From the NCBI GenBank assembly GCA_017163975.1, contig JAFFSR010000347.1, forward strand, positions 6,562,001-6,626,000: a stretch of DNA of 64,000 nucleotides, in the 5' to 3' direction. Position numbers and translations under genes: made by a program. This document shows positions 34,288 to 45,583 of this stretch, piece by piece. How positions within the stretch are numbered: position 1 is the first letter of the stretch; each line of letters opens with the position of its first letter. The stretch is from Anastatus disparis. Its lineage: Eukaryota; Arthropoda; Insecta; Hymenoptera; Eupelmidae. The notes below the pieces were generated by a model. It was not told the DNA's origin, made no database searches, and saw nothing but the letters and a program-made list of their open reading frames with translations.

Positions 34288-36544
34288 CTATAAGTTTTTT
34301 TTGCGTAATTTATCTTTTTCATGTATTTTTTTTATTTTATTAGTATCTCTATTTTTAATTGATTTTATTTTTGATATCTTAATATTTTCGATTTTTTTTT
34401 TATATTTATTTGGTTGTTCTTCTTTCATTTTTATGTATGCTTTTTTCTTACGTGAAGCTTCATTTGTACATATTTGTACCATTTTATTAGTACTTTTCTT
34501 TAACTTTGATTTCATTTTTGTAATTTTCGTATTTTCTAATTTTTCTTCATATTTTTTTGGTTGTTCTTTAATTTTCATATAAGCTTCTTTCTTACGTAAT
34601 GCCTCATTCGCACGTATTTGTTCCAATTCATCAGTACTCATTTTTTCCTTGAATTTTAATTTTGTTATTTTAGTATTTTCTAATTTTTCTTCATATTTTT
34701 TTGGTTTTTCTTCTTTAATTTTCATATAAGCTTCTTTCTTACGTAAAGCCTCATTCGCACGTATTTGTTCCAATTTATCAGTACTCATTTTTTCCTTAAA
34801 TTTCAATTTTGTTATCTTAGTATTTTCCAATTTTTCTTCATATTTATTTGGTTGTTCTTCTTTAATTTTCATATAAGCTTCTTCCTTACGTAAAGCCTCA
34901 TTCGCACGTATTTGTTCCAATTTATCAGTACTCATTTTTTCCTTAAATTTCAATTTTGTTATCTTAGTATTTTCCAATTTTTCTTCATATTTATTTGGTT
35001 GTTCTTCTTTAATTTTCATATAAGCTTCTTTCTTACGTAAAGCCTCATTCGCACGTATTTGTTCCAATTTATCAGTACTCATTTTTTCCTTGAATTTCAA
35101 TTTTGTTATCTTAGTATTTTCCAATTTTTCTTCATATTTATTTGGTTGTTCTTCTTTAATTTTTATATAAGCTTCTTTCTTACGTAAAGCCTCATTCGCA
35201 CGTATTTGTTCCAATTTATCAGTACTCATTTTTTCCTTGAATTTCAATTTTGTTATCTTAGTATTTTCCAATTTTTCTTCATATTTATTTGGTTGTTCTT
35301 CTTTAATTTTTATATAAGCTTCTTTCTTACGTAAAGTCTCATTTGCACGTATTTGTTCTAATTTATTAGTACTCATTTTTTCTTTGAATTTCAATTTTGT
35401 TATCTTATTATTATTTAATTTTTGTTTATATTTATTTGGTTGTTCTTTTTTCATTTTCATATAAGCTTTTTTCTTTTGTAAAGCTTCTTGAACACGTCTT
35501 AGTTCTAATTTATCATTACTTTTTGTTTCTTGCATTTTCATAATAATGTCTTTTTCTGAATTTTCCTTATATTTATGTGATTGTTCAATCACCATTTTCC
35601 TATCAAGTCCTGTTACAAATAAGGCTTTTTTTTCATCTATTTCTTTTAATTCTTTTTTTTCTTCATTTGATTCAATATCAACAGTTTTAATTTTATTATA
35701 ATTATAATTTAAGGGGATATCATCGATTTCCATTATATCATTATCTGGTTTAAAAAAATTTGTATCTGAAATGTCATTTTCCATTTCTATCAAAATTGTT
35801 TCATTGTTTGAATTCTTTTGTTTACGATACATTTCTATGATCTTATTTTGTTCTGCTAATAAATGCATTTGAGACTTTTTTTTTAATAGTTCAAGCTCGG
35901 TGAAATTTAAATTTAATGGTATTTGATTTAGACGTTGCTCATGACAAAAATTCTTCCTTATCGTGTCCGGTGGATTATCGTAATTAATATTTTCATTTTT
36001 ATAATATTGTAAAACTGGAAACATTCTTATTTGTTGTGTTTCAAAAATTTTTGATAGATGTAATCGCATTTTAGAAGCATCATATCTTAAACAACATGGA
36101 CATAAATTATAAAGTATTGAAACAGCAAAAGCAATTGTAAAAACGCCACAATCATAATTATTTGTTTGTGATTGTACTGTTTCAAATACTATGCTCAATT
36201 CTGATTTATTTGAAAATAATCTGTTTATATAAATCTTATGCTCGTAGATATTTAAGATTTAAACTATCGTATACATGAATCACCTTATTATTATAATACA
36301 TACAAATCCAATGACCTTTTTCTAAATTTCCGGAAAATAATAACTGTATAAATTCTCCATCCATCGATATGGAATTAATATATTGTGGTCTTTGAATAAG
36401 TAAAGTTGATTGCATGTTAAATGAGGTGCACCGGTTTAAAATATTATTAAATTCTAATATATGAATATCAGTTAACATGGAAGCAATCCCACTATATAAT
36501 CCCTGTCCTTTAACAATCAATTTATCTTTCTCAGTTAAAACCAT
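34288..36544 (-). pseudogene. Ulp1-like cysteine protease with coiled-coil repeats (Helitron ORF)
   Basis: Starts MVLTEKDKLIVKGQGLYSGI at 36,544. The C48/Ulp1 catalytic set is visible: His in GHWICMYY, Asp in HVYDSLN, Gln in VQSQTNN and Cys in NNYDCGVF. One frameshift near 36,237 separates Asp from Gln/Cys. From 36,198 the frame is open for 636 residues: the Cys block (~10-35), a charged linker (to ~220), then eight to nine ~49-residue repeats rich in Lys/Glu with the core EKMSTDKLEQIRANEALRKK, predicted coiled coil. Ulp1-type proteases cleave ubiquitin-like or polyprotein substrates. Here the order protease-repeat-Rep on one strand suggests processing of the Helitron's own protein, which is inference. 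The decayed copy at 20.6-22.0 kb confirms that this gene is part of a mobile family. The broken frame makes current function unlikely. Confidence 0.85.
34330..35560 (-). repeat. 147-bp coding tandem repeat (49 residues)
   Basis: Six units are nearly identical at the DNA level ('TTGTTCCAATTTATCAGTAC' recurs every ~147 bp) and two or three edge units are diverged. One unit lost a codon (KEQPKK instead of KEEQPNK). Near identity with preserved frame points to recent homogenisation while coding was still selected. Confidence 0.9.
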
Positions 36545-36778
36545 TATTAAAAATTTTTATTCTTTTAAGAATTTTAATTTTTCTTCAATTAACTTTTTTT
36601 AAAGATATTCACAATAGAATTGCTTTTATATTAACTAATTTAATTTACTTTTTTTTACATTTAATAGCTGAAAAATAAAAAAATTATGAAAAATACTATG
36701 AATTAGTTATAATATGATAAAAGAAATAATAAAATTTGTAAAAATAATATAACAATAAAAAAATGGTTATTTTCAGCA
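36545..36778 (-). promoter_or_regulatory. Conserved 5' flank of the Helitron Ulp1-like gene
   Basis: About 235 bp upstream of the start match 22,019-22,255 upstream of the other copy ('AAAGATATTCACAA', 'AGAATTGCTTTTATATTAAC'). Both stop at TGGTTATTTTC(A/G)GCA against a TA microsatellite. It is probably the promoter/left end of the element. No TC-type Helitron 5' terminus could be fixed. Confidence 0.5.
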
Positions 36779-36780
36779 AT

Positions 36781-36801
<21 letters not shown>

Positions 36802-36811
<10 letters not shown>

Positions 36812-37075
36812 TTAGATATATTTTTAAGAAACCGTTCTTTTGGGGAGTAAACAGTATTGCCGTACATAGGGAATCACATGTTAAATTTCTAAATTCTTAA
36901 AGTTCCGTGGAACTTTGAGGATTTTTGAAATATAAAATATTGGCTGGAAAAAAAGAATTGGATGACAATAGAAATTGCCGCACTCCCGTTAAGTGTGCAG
37001 AATACTAAAACAAGGACGGTACTATCGAAGCGGTTATTTTTAGATTTGACATCGCAATTCTCAAAAGTTCATAGC

Positions 37076-37077
<2 letters not shown>
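36802..37077. other. No gene seen
   Basis: Unassigned spacer between two TA microsatellites (36,779-36,801 and 37,078-37,131). Confidence 0.4.

Positions 37078-37131
<54 letters not shown>
37078..37131. repeat. (TA)n microsatellite
   Basis: About 27 TA units preceding repeat N2. Confidence 0.9.
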
Positions 37132-37134
<3 letters not shown>

Positions 37135-37461
37135 CATATCACGAAAAAATTTCGACATCAAAACTAATTCTCTAATATATAGAATAAAAAATTAAAATAA
37201 TAGAATTTTGAAATTTTGATATGGGAATACTTTTTATAAATATCTTTTTAATAACTTTGAATAGTGGTAAATTTTCTAAATAACTTGTTGAATTGAATGC
37301 TAATTAAATTAAGTTGTAACAAGAAGTTAATTATTTAAGTTGGGAATGTATTTAATAAAGAAAAAATTAATTTAATAAATTAGTTATACAATTATAAATA
37401 CATAATATTTATATAACTGTTCATCAAATTATATTATTATTTTTTAAATATATAAAATTGC
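37132..37461. repeat. Repeat N, copy 2 (internally shortened)
   Basis: Matches N1 from 'TTTCGACATCAAAACTAATT' to 'TTATATAACTGTTCATCAAA', with a large internal deletion relative to 14,564-16,189. It lacks the piggyBac-like MITE. Confidence 0.7.
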
Positions 37462-37611
37462 CCATTCTCTATGTATATTAAGCTACGGAATCCACTTCAT
37501 AGGGCCACATTCGGAATAGTACCATATTTTGTCGCTAATTTGTCGCTAATTTGTTGCTCTATCCCAGATTTTGTCGCTCCAGCCGTTTCCGAGAAACAAT
37601 GGCTACCGTAG

Positions 37612-38430
37612 CTTAATATTAAGCTACGGCATCCACTACAGTAACTCAGGAACGGCTAGGGTTAGCAACTCCATTCTGGTTGCATAATTTGTCGCTTTTC
37701 TGTCGCTCTAAGATAGAATAGTTCGTAAGTCCCAAAACCTAACCCAGACCCGGATATGGCCATTGGGCCCGAGTGAAAATGGAAACTTTTTTTCTTTGTA
37801 TATCTAAAAAGTCATGCGATGTTTGATAATTTGTTGCAAATTTGTCGCTGACATTTAATCCAACACTGGATTTTGTCGCTCCAGCCGTTACCCAGAAACA
37901 ATGGCTACCGTAGCTTAATATTAAGCTACGGCATCCACTACAGTAACTCAGGAACGGCTAGGGTTAGCAACTCCATTCTGGTTGCATAATTTGTCGCTTT
38001 TTTGTCGCTCTAAGATAGAATAGTTCGTGAGTCCCAAAACCTGACCCAGACCCGGATATGGCCATTGGGACTGAGTGAAAATGGAAACTTTTTTTCTTTG
38101 TGTATCTAAAAAGTCATGCGATGTTTGATAATTTGTTGCTAAGTTGTCGCTGACATTTAATCCAACACTGGATTTTATCGCTTCAGCCGTTTCCGAGAAA
38201 CAATGGCTACCGTTGCTTAATATTAAGCTATGGTATCCACTACAGTAACTCAGGAACGGCTAGGGTTAGCAACTCCATTCTGGTTGCATAATTTGTCGCT
38301 TTTTTGTCGCTCTAAGATAGAATAGTTCGTAAGTCCCAAAACCTGACCCAGACCCGGATATGGCCATTGGGACTGAGTGAAAATGGAAACTTTTTTCTTA
38401 ATGTATCTAATAAGTCATGCGATGTTTCTA
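37612..38430. repeat. 302-bp tandem units, left arm of P
   Basis: Three units start at the palindrome CTTAATATTAAG (37,612, 37,914, ~38,217), each with 'ACGGCTAGGGTTAGCAACTC', two or three TTTGTCGCT words and 'GACCCGGATATGGCCATTGG'. The mirrored right-arm array (41,280-42,365) has four units. Confidence 0.9.
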
Positions 38431-38454
38431 ATACTAAAGTAGCTATAGAAAATT

Positions 38455-39745
38455 TGTCACTTTTAAGATCTTAACATCAGAGCAGAAAGAAAATTCTTTA
38501 TGTGAAATGGATTTTAATTGGGATCCATTTGGGAATAAGTCGTTCTTGATAGTTAAAACCATTGAGACTGTGAGCGCAATTAAAAAATGTTTTTGATCTT
38601 ACTGAGGCTTGAAGGATTTTGTTGCTCTAGTGATTCTTTGAACTAGACACTCTAAATATATTTTTTTTTTTGTTTTTGGATTCAGATACGTCTGGAAATT
38701 TGTCGCTCATGATATTTAAATAAATTTAAATAGTATTTATTAAAGCTACACGTATTTTTTTGCTCTAAAAATATATGACTCCTGGTACGCTAAAATGATT
38801 TTTATGCAAATTTTCGTGATTAAAATGCATTTAGGAATTTGTCGGTCTTAATATTTGAAAATATTAAAACTTTAAACGCAATATAAAGATGATTCTGATA
38901 CTACAGGAGCTTCAAGGATTTTGTCGCTCTGAAAATTTATGGTTGCTAGCACTAAAAAATGATTTTTATATAAATTTTGTGATTTTCATGCATCTGGGAA
39001 TTCGTCGCTCTTGAGATTGTTAACAATCAGAACTCTTAAAACCATAAAAAGATATTTCTAATATCACAGAAGCTGCCGAGAATTTGTTGCTTCTTAATTT
39101 ATAGCATCCAAGAACATAAGAAATACTTTTATGCAAGTTTTTTGAATTGGAATGAATTAGAGAGTAACTCGCTTGTGACATTTGTTACTATTGAGACTTT
39201 GAATGCAATTGAAAGATGTTTGTCACCTTACTAAAGCTTTAAGGATTTTGTCGCTCTAGTGATTCTTTAATTAGCTAACTTTAAATATTTTGTTATATCA
39301 GTTCTTCAATTTACATGCGTTTGGGAATTTGTCGCTCATGATATTTAAATAAATTTCAACTTTTAATTCAATAAAAATATGATTTTAATTCAACAGAAGC
39401 TACAAGGATTTTGTCGCCCTAAAAATCTATGGTTCCTAGCACGCTAAAATAATTTTTATGGAAATGTTTGCTATCGCAATGCATCTAGGAATTTGTCGCT
39501 CTTAAAATTTGAAAAACTTAATACTTAAAAGGCAATATAAAAATGATTCTGATACCACAGGAGCTTCAAGGATTTTGTCGCTCTAAAAATTTATGGTTGC
39601 TGGCACTATAAAATGATTTTTATAACAATTTTGTGATTTTCATGCATCTGGAAATTTGTCGCCCTTAAAATTTGAAAATATTAACACTTTAAACACAATA
39701 TAAAAATGATTCTCATACCACAGGAGCTTCACGGATTTTGTCACT
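38455..39745. repeat. 82-bp GTCGC-box array, left arm of P
   Basis: GTCGC or a one-base variant recurs at 38,621, 38,702, 38,841, 38,923, 39,004, 39,086, ~39,168, 39,250, 39,331, 39,413, 39,495, 39,577, 39,658 and 39,740, i.e. every 81-82 bp apart from one 24-bp deletion near 38,760. Two alternating contexts, 'TTCAAGGATTTTGTCGCTCT' and 'GCATCTGGGAATTTGTCGCT', give a 163-bp higher-order unit. Confidence 0.88.
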
Positions 39746-39759
39746 CCCTTTGTCACTTA

Positions 39760-42365
39760 TAAATTAAGAAGCAACAAATTCTTTGCAGCTTCTGTGATAT
39801 CAGAAATAGCTTTTTATGGTTTTTAGAGTTGTGATTGTTAACAATCACAAAAGCAACGAATTCCCAGATGCATGAAAATCACAAAATTTGTATAAAAATC
39901 ATTTTGTAGTGCTAGCAACCATAAATTTTCAGAGCGACAAAATCCTTGAAGCTCCTGTAGTATCAGAATCATCTTGATATTGCGTTTAAAGTGTTAATAT
40001 TTTCAAATTTTAAGAGCGACTAATTTCCAGATGCATAAAAATCACAAAATTGTTATAACAATCAGTTTATAGTGCCAGCAACCATAAATTTATAGAGCGA
40101 CAAAATCCTTAAAGCTCTTGTAGTATCAGAATCATTTTTATATTGCCTTTTAAGTATTAATTTTTTCAAATTTTAAGAGCGACGAATTCCTAGATGCTTT
40201 TCGATAGCAAACATTTCCATAAAAATTATTTTAGCGTGCTAGGAACCATAGATTTTTAGAGCGACAAAATCCTTGTAGCTTCTGTTGAATTAAAATCACA
40301 TTTTTATTGAATAAGAAGTTTAAATTTATTTAAATATCATGAGCGACAAATTCCCAAACGCATGTAAATTGAAGAACCGATATAACAAAATATTTAGAGT
40401 TAGCTAATTAAAGAATCACTAGAGCGACAAAATCCTTAAAGCTTCAGTAAGGTGACAAACATCTTTTAATTGCATTCAAAGTCTCAATAGTTACAAATGT
40501 CACAAGCGACTAACACCCTAATTCATTCCAATTCAAAAAACTTGCATAAAAGTATTTCCTACGTTCTTGGATGCTATAAATTAAGAAGCAACAAATTCTT
40601 TGCAGCTTCTGTGATATTAGAAATATCTTTTTATGGTTTTAAGAGTTCTGATTGTGAACAATCTCAAGAGCGACAAATTCCCAGATGCATGAAAATCACA
40701 AAATTTGTATAAAAATCATTTTATAGTGCTAGCAACCATAAATTTTCAGAGCGACAAAATCCTTAAAGCTCCTGTAGTATCAGAATCATCTTTATATTGC
40801 GTTAAAAGTGTTAATTTTTTTTAATTTTAAGAGCGACAAATTCCTAAATGCATTTCAATCACAAAAATTTGCATAAAAATCATTTTAGCGTACTAGGAAT
40901 CATATATTTTTAGAGCGAAAAAATACTTGTAGCTTTAATAAATACTATTTAAATTTATTTAAATATCATGAGTGACAAATTTCCAGACGTATCTGAATCC
41001 AAAAACAAAAAAAAAAAATATATTAAGAGTGTCTAGTTCAAAGAATCACTAGAGCAACAAAATCCTTCAAGCCTCAGTAAGATCAAAAACATCTTTCAAT
41101 TGCGTTCACAGTCTCAATGGTTTTAACTATCAAGAACGACTTATTCCCAAATGCATCCCAATTAAAATCCATTTCACATAAAGAATTTTCTTTCTGCTCT
41201 GATGATAAGATCTTGAAGGTGACAAATTTTCTATAGCTACTTTGGTATTAGAAACATCGCATGACTTATTAGATACATTAAGAAAAAAAGTTTCCATTTT
41301 CACTCAGTCCCAATGGCCATATCCGGGTCTGGGTCAGGTTTTGGGACTTACGAACTATTCTATCTTAGAGCGACAAAAAAGCGACAAATTATGCAATCAG
41401 AATGGAGTTGCTAACCCTAGCCGTTCCTGAGTTACTGTAGTTGATGCCGTAGCTTAATATTAAGCTACGGCAGCCATTGTTTCTCGGAAACGGCTGGAGC
41501 GACAAAATCCAGAGTTGGAATAAATGTCAGCGACAAATTAGCAACAAATTATCAAACATCGCATGACTTTTTAGATACACAAAGAAAATAAGTTTCCATT
41601 TTCACTCAGTCCCAATGGCCATATCCGGGTCTGGGTCAGGTTTTGGGACTTACGAACTATTCTATCTTAGAGCGACAAAAAAGCGACAAATTATGCAACC
41701 AGAATAGAGTTGCTAACCCTAGCCGTTCCTGAGTTACTGTAGTGGATGCCGTAGCTTAATATTAAGCTACGGCAGCCATTGTTTCTCGGAAACGGCTGGA
41801 GCGACAAAATCCAGTGTTGGATTAAATGTCAGCGACAAATTAGCAACAAATTATCAAACATCGCATGACTTTTTAGATACCCAAAGAAAATAAGTTTCCA
41901 TTTTCACCCGGTCCCAATGGCCATATCCGGGTGTGGGTCAGGTTTTGGGACTTACGAACTATTCTATTTTAGAGCGACAAAAAAGCGACAAATTATGCAA
42001 CCAGAATGAAGTTGCTAACCCTAGCCGTTCCTGAGTTACTGTAGTGGATGCCGTAGCTTAATATTAAGCTACGGTAGCCATTGTTTCTCGGAAACGGCTG
42101 AAGCGATAAAATCCAGTGTTGGATTAAATGTCAGTGACAAATTAGCAACAAATTATCAAACATCGCATGACTTTTTAGATATACAAAGAAAAAAAGTTTC
42201 ATTTTCACTCGGGCCCAATGGCCATATCCGGGTCTGGGTCAGGTTTTGGGACTTACGAACTATTCTATCTTAGAGCGACAAAAAAGCGACAAATTATGCA
42301 ACCAGAATGGAGTTGCTAACCCTAGCCGTTTCTGAGTTACTGTAGTGGATGCCGTAGCTTAATAT
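39760..42365. repeat. Mirrored arrays, right arm of P
   Basis: Same arrays in reverse order and orientation: AGCGACAAA boxes at ~82-bp spacing to ~41,230, then four 302-bp units joined at CTTAATATTAAG (41,453, 41,755, 42,057 and a mutated one at 42,360). Confidence 0.88.
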
Positions 42366-42508
42366 TAACCTACGGTAGCCATTGTTTCTCGGAAACGGCT
42401 GGAGCGACAAAATCCGGGATAGAGCAACAAATTAGCGACAAAATATGGTACTATTCCGAATGTGGCCCTATGAAGTGGATTCCGTAGCTTAATATACATC
42501 CATTCTCT

Positions 42509-44204
42509 GTCAAATCGAAAGACGTAAAATTTAAGATTCCTTAGTACATATTTTTAGAGCTACAAAGCTTTAAAGTTGAACCAAAACCATATTTTTGTAT
42601 TTTTTGACTAATTTTATGCTTAAATTACTCAGTTGGGTTGCATTTTAGACTTTGTTCTTTAAAAAATTCTAAATTTTGATAAAAACCTCATTCAAAAGTG
42701 CTAATGTCGATATTCGTTGAGCTAAAGTCATTTAAAGCATTAAAATATCACTTTTCAAGATTTCGAACCATGATCCAAGTAAATCTTCCAAGTAGGTAGT
42801 ATATGTATAAATGCAGCCTATAAATTTCAGTGGTGAAAAATGGCGATCCCTTTTAAAAAATTTAAATGTAATTAAAAATAATGAAAAATATGAGTTTTAT
42901 CTACATTTGTTCATTTTAATGTTAACTTGTACTTATTGGTTGCAGATGTTCCTTTGCAAGTATTCATAGAAATACTTGTATACTTCACAAATATTAAAAT
43001 GTGTTAAAAAATATTTTCTGAAAGATTTAGAGTGAACCGAACTCGGAACCGAACCTTGAGATTTTTTTTAACAAATCTTGTGCCATTTCAGCACATGAAA
43101 AATATACTTTAATACTGAATTAAAAAATAATTTTGTTTATTTCATAATTCGAAGTTATATAATACTTCTAATATTTCCAATAACACATGGTGACAGGTAA
43201 CTGTATGTAAAATTTAATTTCTTGAAAATTATTTTTTGTAACTAAAATATCCTTTGTTTATTTGACTAAAATTTGAAAAATTATTTCTGCTTTATTTTTT
43301 TTCATAATTTAAACATAATCTATTTTAAAAAACAATAATACTTTAAACAATAATTAATTAAATTTTTAATCAAGAAATAATTTTACATATTGAATAATGT
43401 TAATAATTCAAGAGATAAAAATAAGAGATCAACTTTGTACTGATAATTCATTACATTCGTTATTGCATTTTTACAGTAAAAATAATTGAAATTTATAACT
43501 AACTAATATTTAAATTGAATTCCTTATACACTGAATATAAAATTTATATGCCTATACCTTTTTCTTAGAGGTATCAGTTACAAGATGCAAATCTAAAAAT
43601 GCACTTATATGTTAAAACTTTTTGTCTAAATTCATGAGAATATTGATGATTATTATTCAACTTAAATCCATCTGATTTTATCTACTAGGATATTGATTTA
43701 CAGATTTTTTTCACCAGGGTGACTATAAGAGAAATTTAATTGAATTTTGATGTATCAATCTCCATTATATGTTGATTGTCATTATTTGTTTAAATTTATT
43801 ATAAGTTTCTATACATAATTACATTTAATTATTGCTGTCACTTCATTAAACTCAATGACAAATTTTCAGAAAGTTTAAATTACAATAATTAATTTTCATT
43901 GAATGATAATGTTCATTACTCATATAAAAATAAATACATTTAAAACTTATAACAAGAATTAGAATCAATCATTTTCTAAAATTGAACTTAATTGTAACAT
44001 CAGGAGATACTATAATCTTAATAAAAATAAATTAAAGTCTTTATATGCCATATATTTAAAAATTTAATACTAATATATAAAACTGTAAAAAAATATTAAA
44101 AAATTATTGATTTATGTTTACTTTAATAGAGTTTACAGAACAAGAAAATAATTTGCATTTCATATTGCCATTGGATTTAACAGAGAATAGGTGATGAATA
44201 TATA
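42509..44204. other. No gene or repeat recognised
   Basis: 1.7 kb of AT-rich sequence with no convincing exon, hairpin or match elsewhere in the window. Confidence 0.45.
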
Positions 44205-44726
44205 TTTAAAAAAATGATTATTAAAATAGACTGTATTTAAATAATAATGTTTAATTTAAAAATTAGAACTTTAAAATGTATTTTGTTGAAAATGTTATTT
44301 GAATGTCATTTACAGTATTATTTTAATTATATTTAAAAATTTACATGTCTTTGATGGAAAATATATAAATTTTTTAATTCCTAATCTACTAATATAAAGA
44401 ATTTTTTAAAAATCATATTTATGATATGCAAAACTTACTTGTGATACATGCACTTAGTAATATTTTTATCTCATTAAATTTAAAAACAGATGCGAAAAGA
44501 ATTGATAAAATATTTATAATTATTTTATTATTCTGAAATATTTGAATTTAAAATTAAACAAAAATGTGTATTTTAATCTTATTGTTTTTTTTATTTAAAT
44601 TCCGTATTTCATATATATAGAATATATTTGTGAAGATTTCTATTTTTGATATAAATACGAAATTTTGTTTAAGTATGTTTCACGCAAAAATTAATTTTAT
44701 AATTCAAATTCATGGTTATATATTAA

Positions 44727-44887
44727 GGCTCGAATTGATAGTCCACACTTTGCACTCAGCACTCAGTTTACATGTATTAAACATTATTCTATCCTTGTTT
44801 TTCTTATGGAAGTAGAGTAAGATAAAATGATGTTCGATACATGTAAACTGTATGCTAAGTGCCAAGTGTGGACTATAAATTCGAGCC
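44727..44887. mobile_element. Hairpin MITE Q, copy 1 (TAA target)
   Basis: 161 bp, GGCTCGAATTGATAGTCCAC at left, inverse at right, flanked by TAA (44,724-44,726; 44,888-44,890). A 3-bp TAA duplication with GG-starting ends suggests PIF/Harbinger mobilisation. Copy Q2 is at 56,954-57,083. Confidence 0.75.
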
Positions 44888-44890
44888 TAA

Positions 44891-45418
44891 GAGGCGGTCG
44901 AAACCATTCGCCGCTTGGTGGCGCTGCGGTCAGGTGGGAGAAAAAAAAAATTTTTTATATAGCAATTTAAAATTTACTGAAACAATAATATACTTTTAAT
45001 CTTGTCATTTCCTCTAGGCATATATATGTAGAATAATTATTAATATTAATCTTGTTTGAAAAGTCTAAAATATTGTTATAAAGCGAAAAATGCGGCGCGA
45101 GGTAGAGCCGACGTAAACATTAGCATATATCTTTCTTTAGTATTGCTCTCTCTATCGCACTAAGGGAAGGTGCACGCATGTTTACATCGGTTCTACATTG
45201 CATCGCATTTTTCGCTTTATAACAATATTTTAGACTTTTCAAAAAAGATAAGTATCAATAATTATTCCACATATAGATGGCTAGAGGAAATGACAACATT
45301 AAAAGTATATTGTCATCTCAGAAAATTGTAAATAGCTGTATAAAAAATATTTAATAGATTTCTCTCACCTGACCTCAGCGCCACCCTATATGTAGCGGTG
45401 AATAGACCCAACCGCCTC
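44891..45418. mobile_element. TTAA foldback element R
   Basis: 528 bp, ends GAGGCGGTCGAAACC and inverse, arms pairing over ~200 bp ('TAAAGCGAAAAATGCG', 'TGGCGCTG.GGTCAGGTG'). TTAA at right (45,419-45,422). At left the TTAA was split by Q1, leaving T-TAA-Q1-TAA. X-A and X-B carry the uninterrupted site (ATTGAGGTCTGG). The start GAGG.GGTC resembles K1. Confidence 0.82.
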
Positions 45419-45583
45419 TTAAGGTCTGGAAATTATTCATCTGATTTCACCCTTAGGGTGGAAAATAGGGGTTCCCACATGGCATAAAACCTTGCTGCAA
45501 AGTTGCCACAAGGTTACATGTAAGGTCTGAAAGGTTGTTGCAAGGTTTCAACGAAAGTTTGCCGCAACCTTTTTATGTCCCTT

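Larger units (their letters stand above)
37471..42499. mobile_element. Element P: 5-kb palindromic element, 9-bp target duplication
   Basis: The ends are perfectly inverted: ATGTATATTAAGCTACGGAA at left and its reverse complement at right, with near-perfect pairing continuing for ~2.4 kb per arm to a centre near 39,755. A perfect 9-bp direct repeat, CCATTCTCT, flanks it (37,462-37,470; 42,500-42,508). Each arm holds, from outside inward, a ~140-bp terminal block, 302-bp tandem units (three left, four right) and a regular 82-bp array. A GTCGC-containing box recurs throughout. There is no frame above ~72 codons and no transposase, so it is non-autonomous. Nine-bp duplications with long inverted ends are typical of Mutator-like elements. 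Class assignment is inferred. Confidence 0.88.
44205..45436. mobile_element. Repeat X, copy D (diverged, with Q1 and R inserted)
   Basis: Diverged match to X-A from ~16,190 to ~16,720 ('CATTTACAGTATTATTTTAA', 'ATGATATGC', 'TTGTGATACAT'). The continuation 'GGTCTGGAAATTAT' appears only after elements Q1 and R, at 45,423-45,436, matching X-A 16,712 and X-B 30,335. The copy then stops. Confidence 0.7.

Noticed and set aside
40497..40712. 71-codon frame in element P
   Set aside because: Lies across inverted 82-bp repeat units. The mirrored arm has no equivalent frame and there is no splice or domain support.
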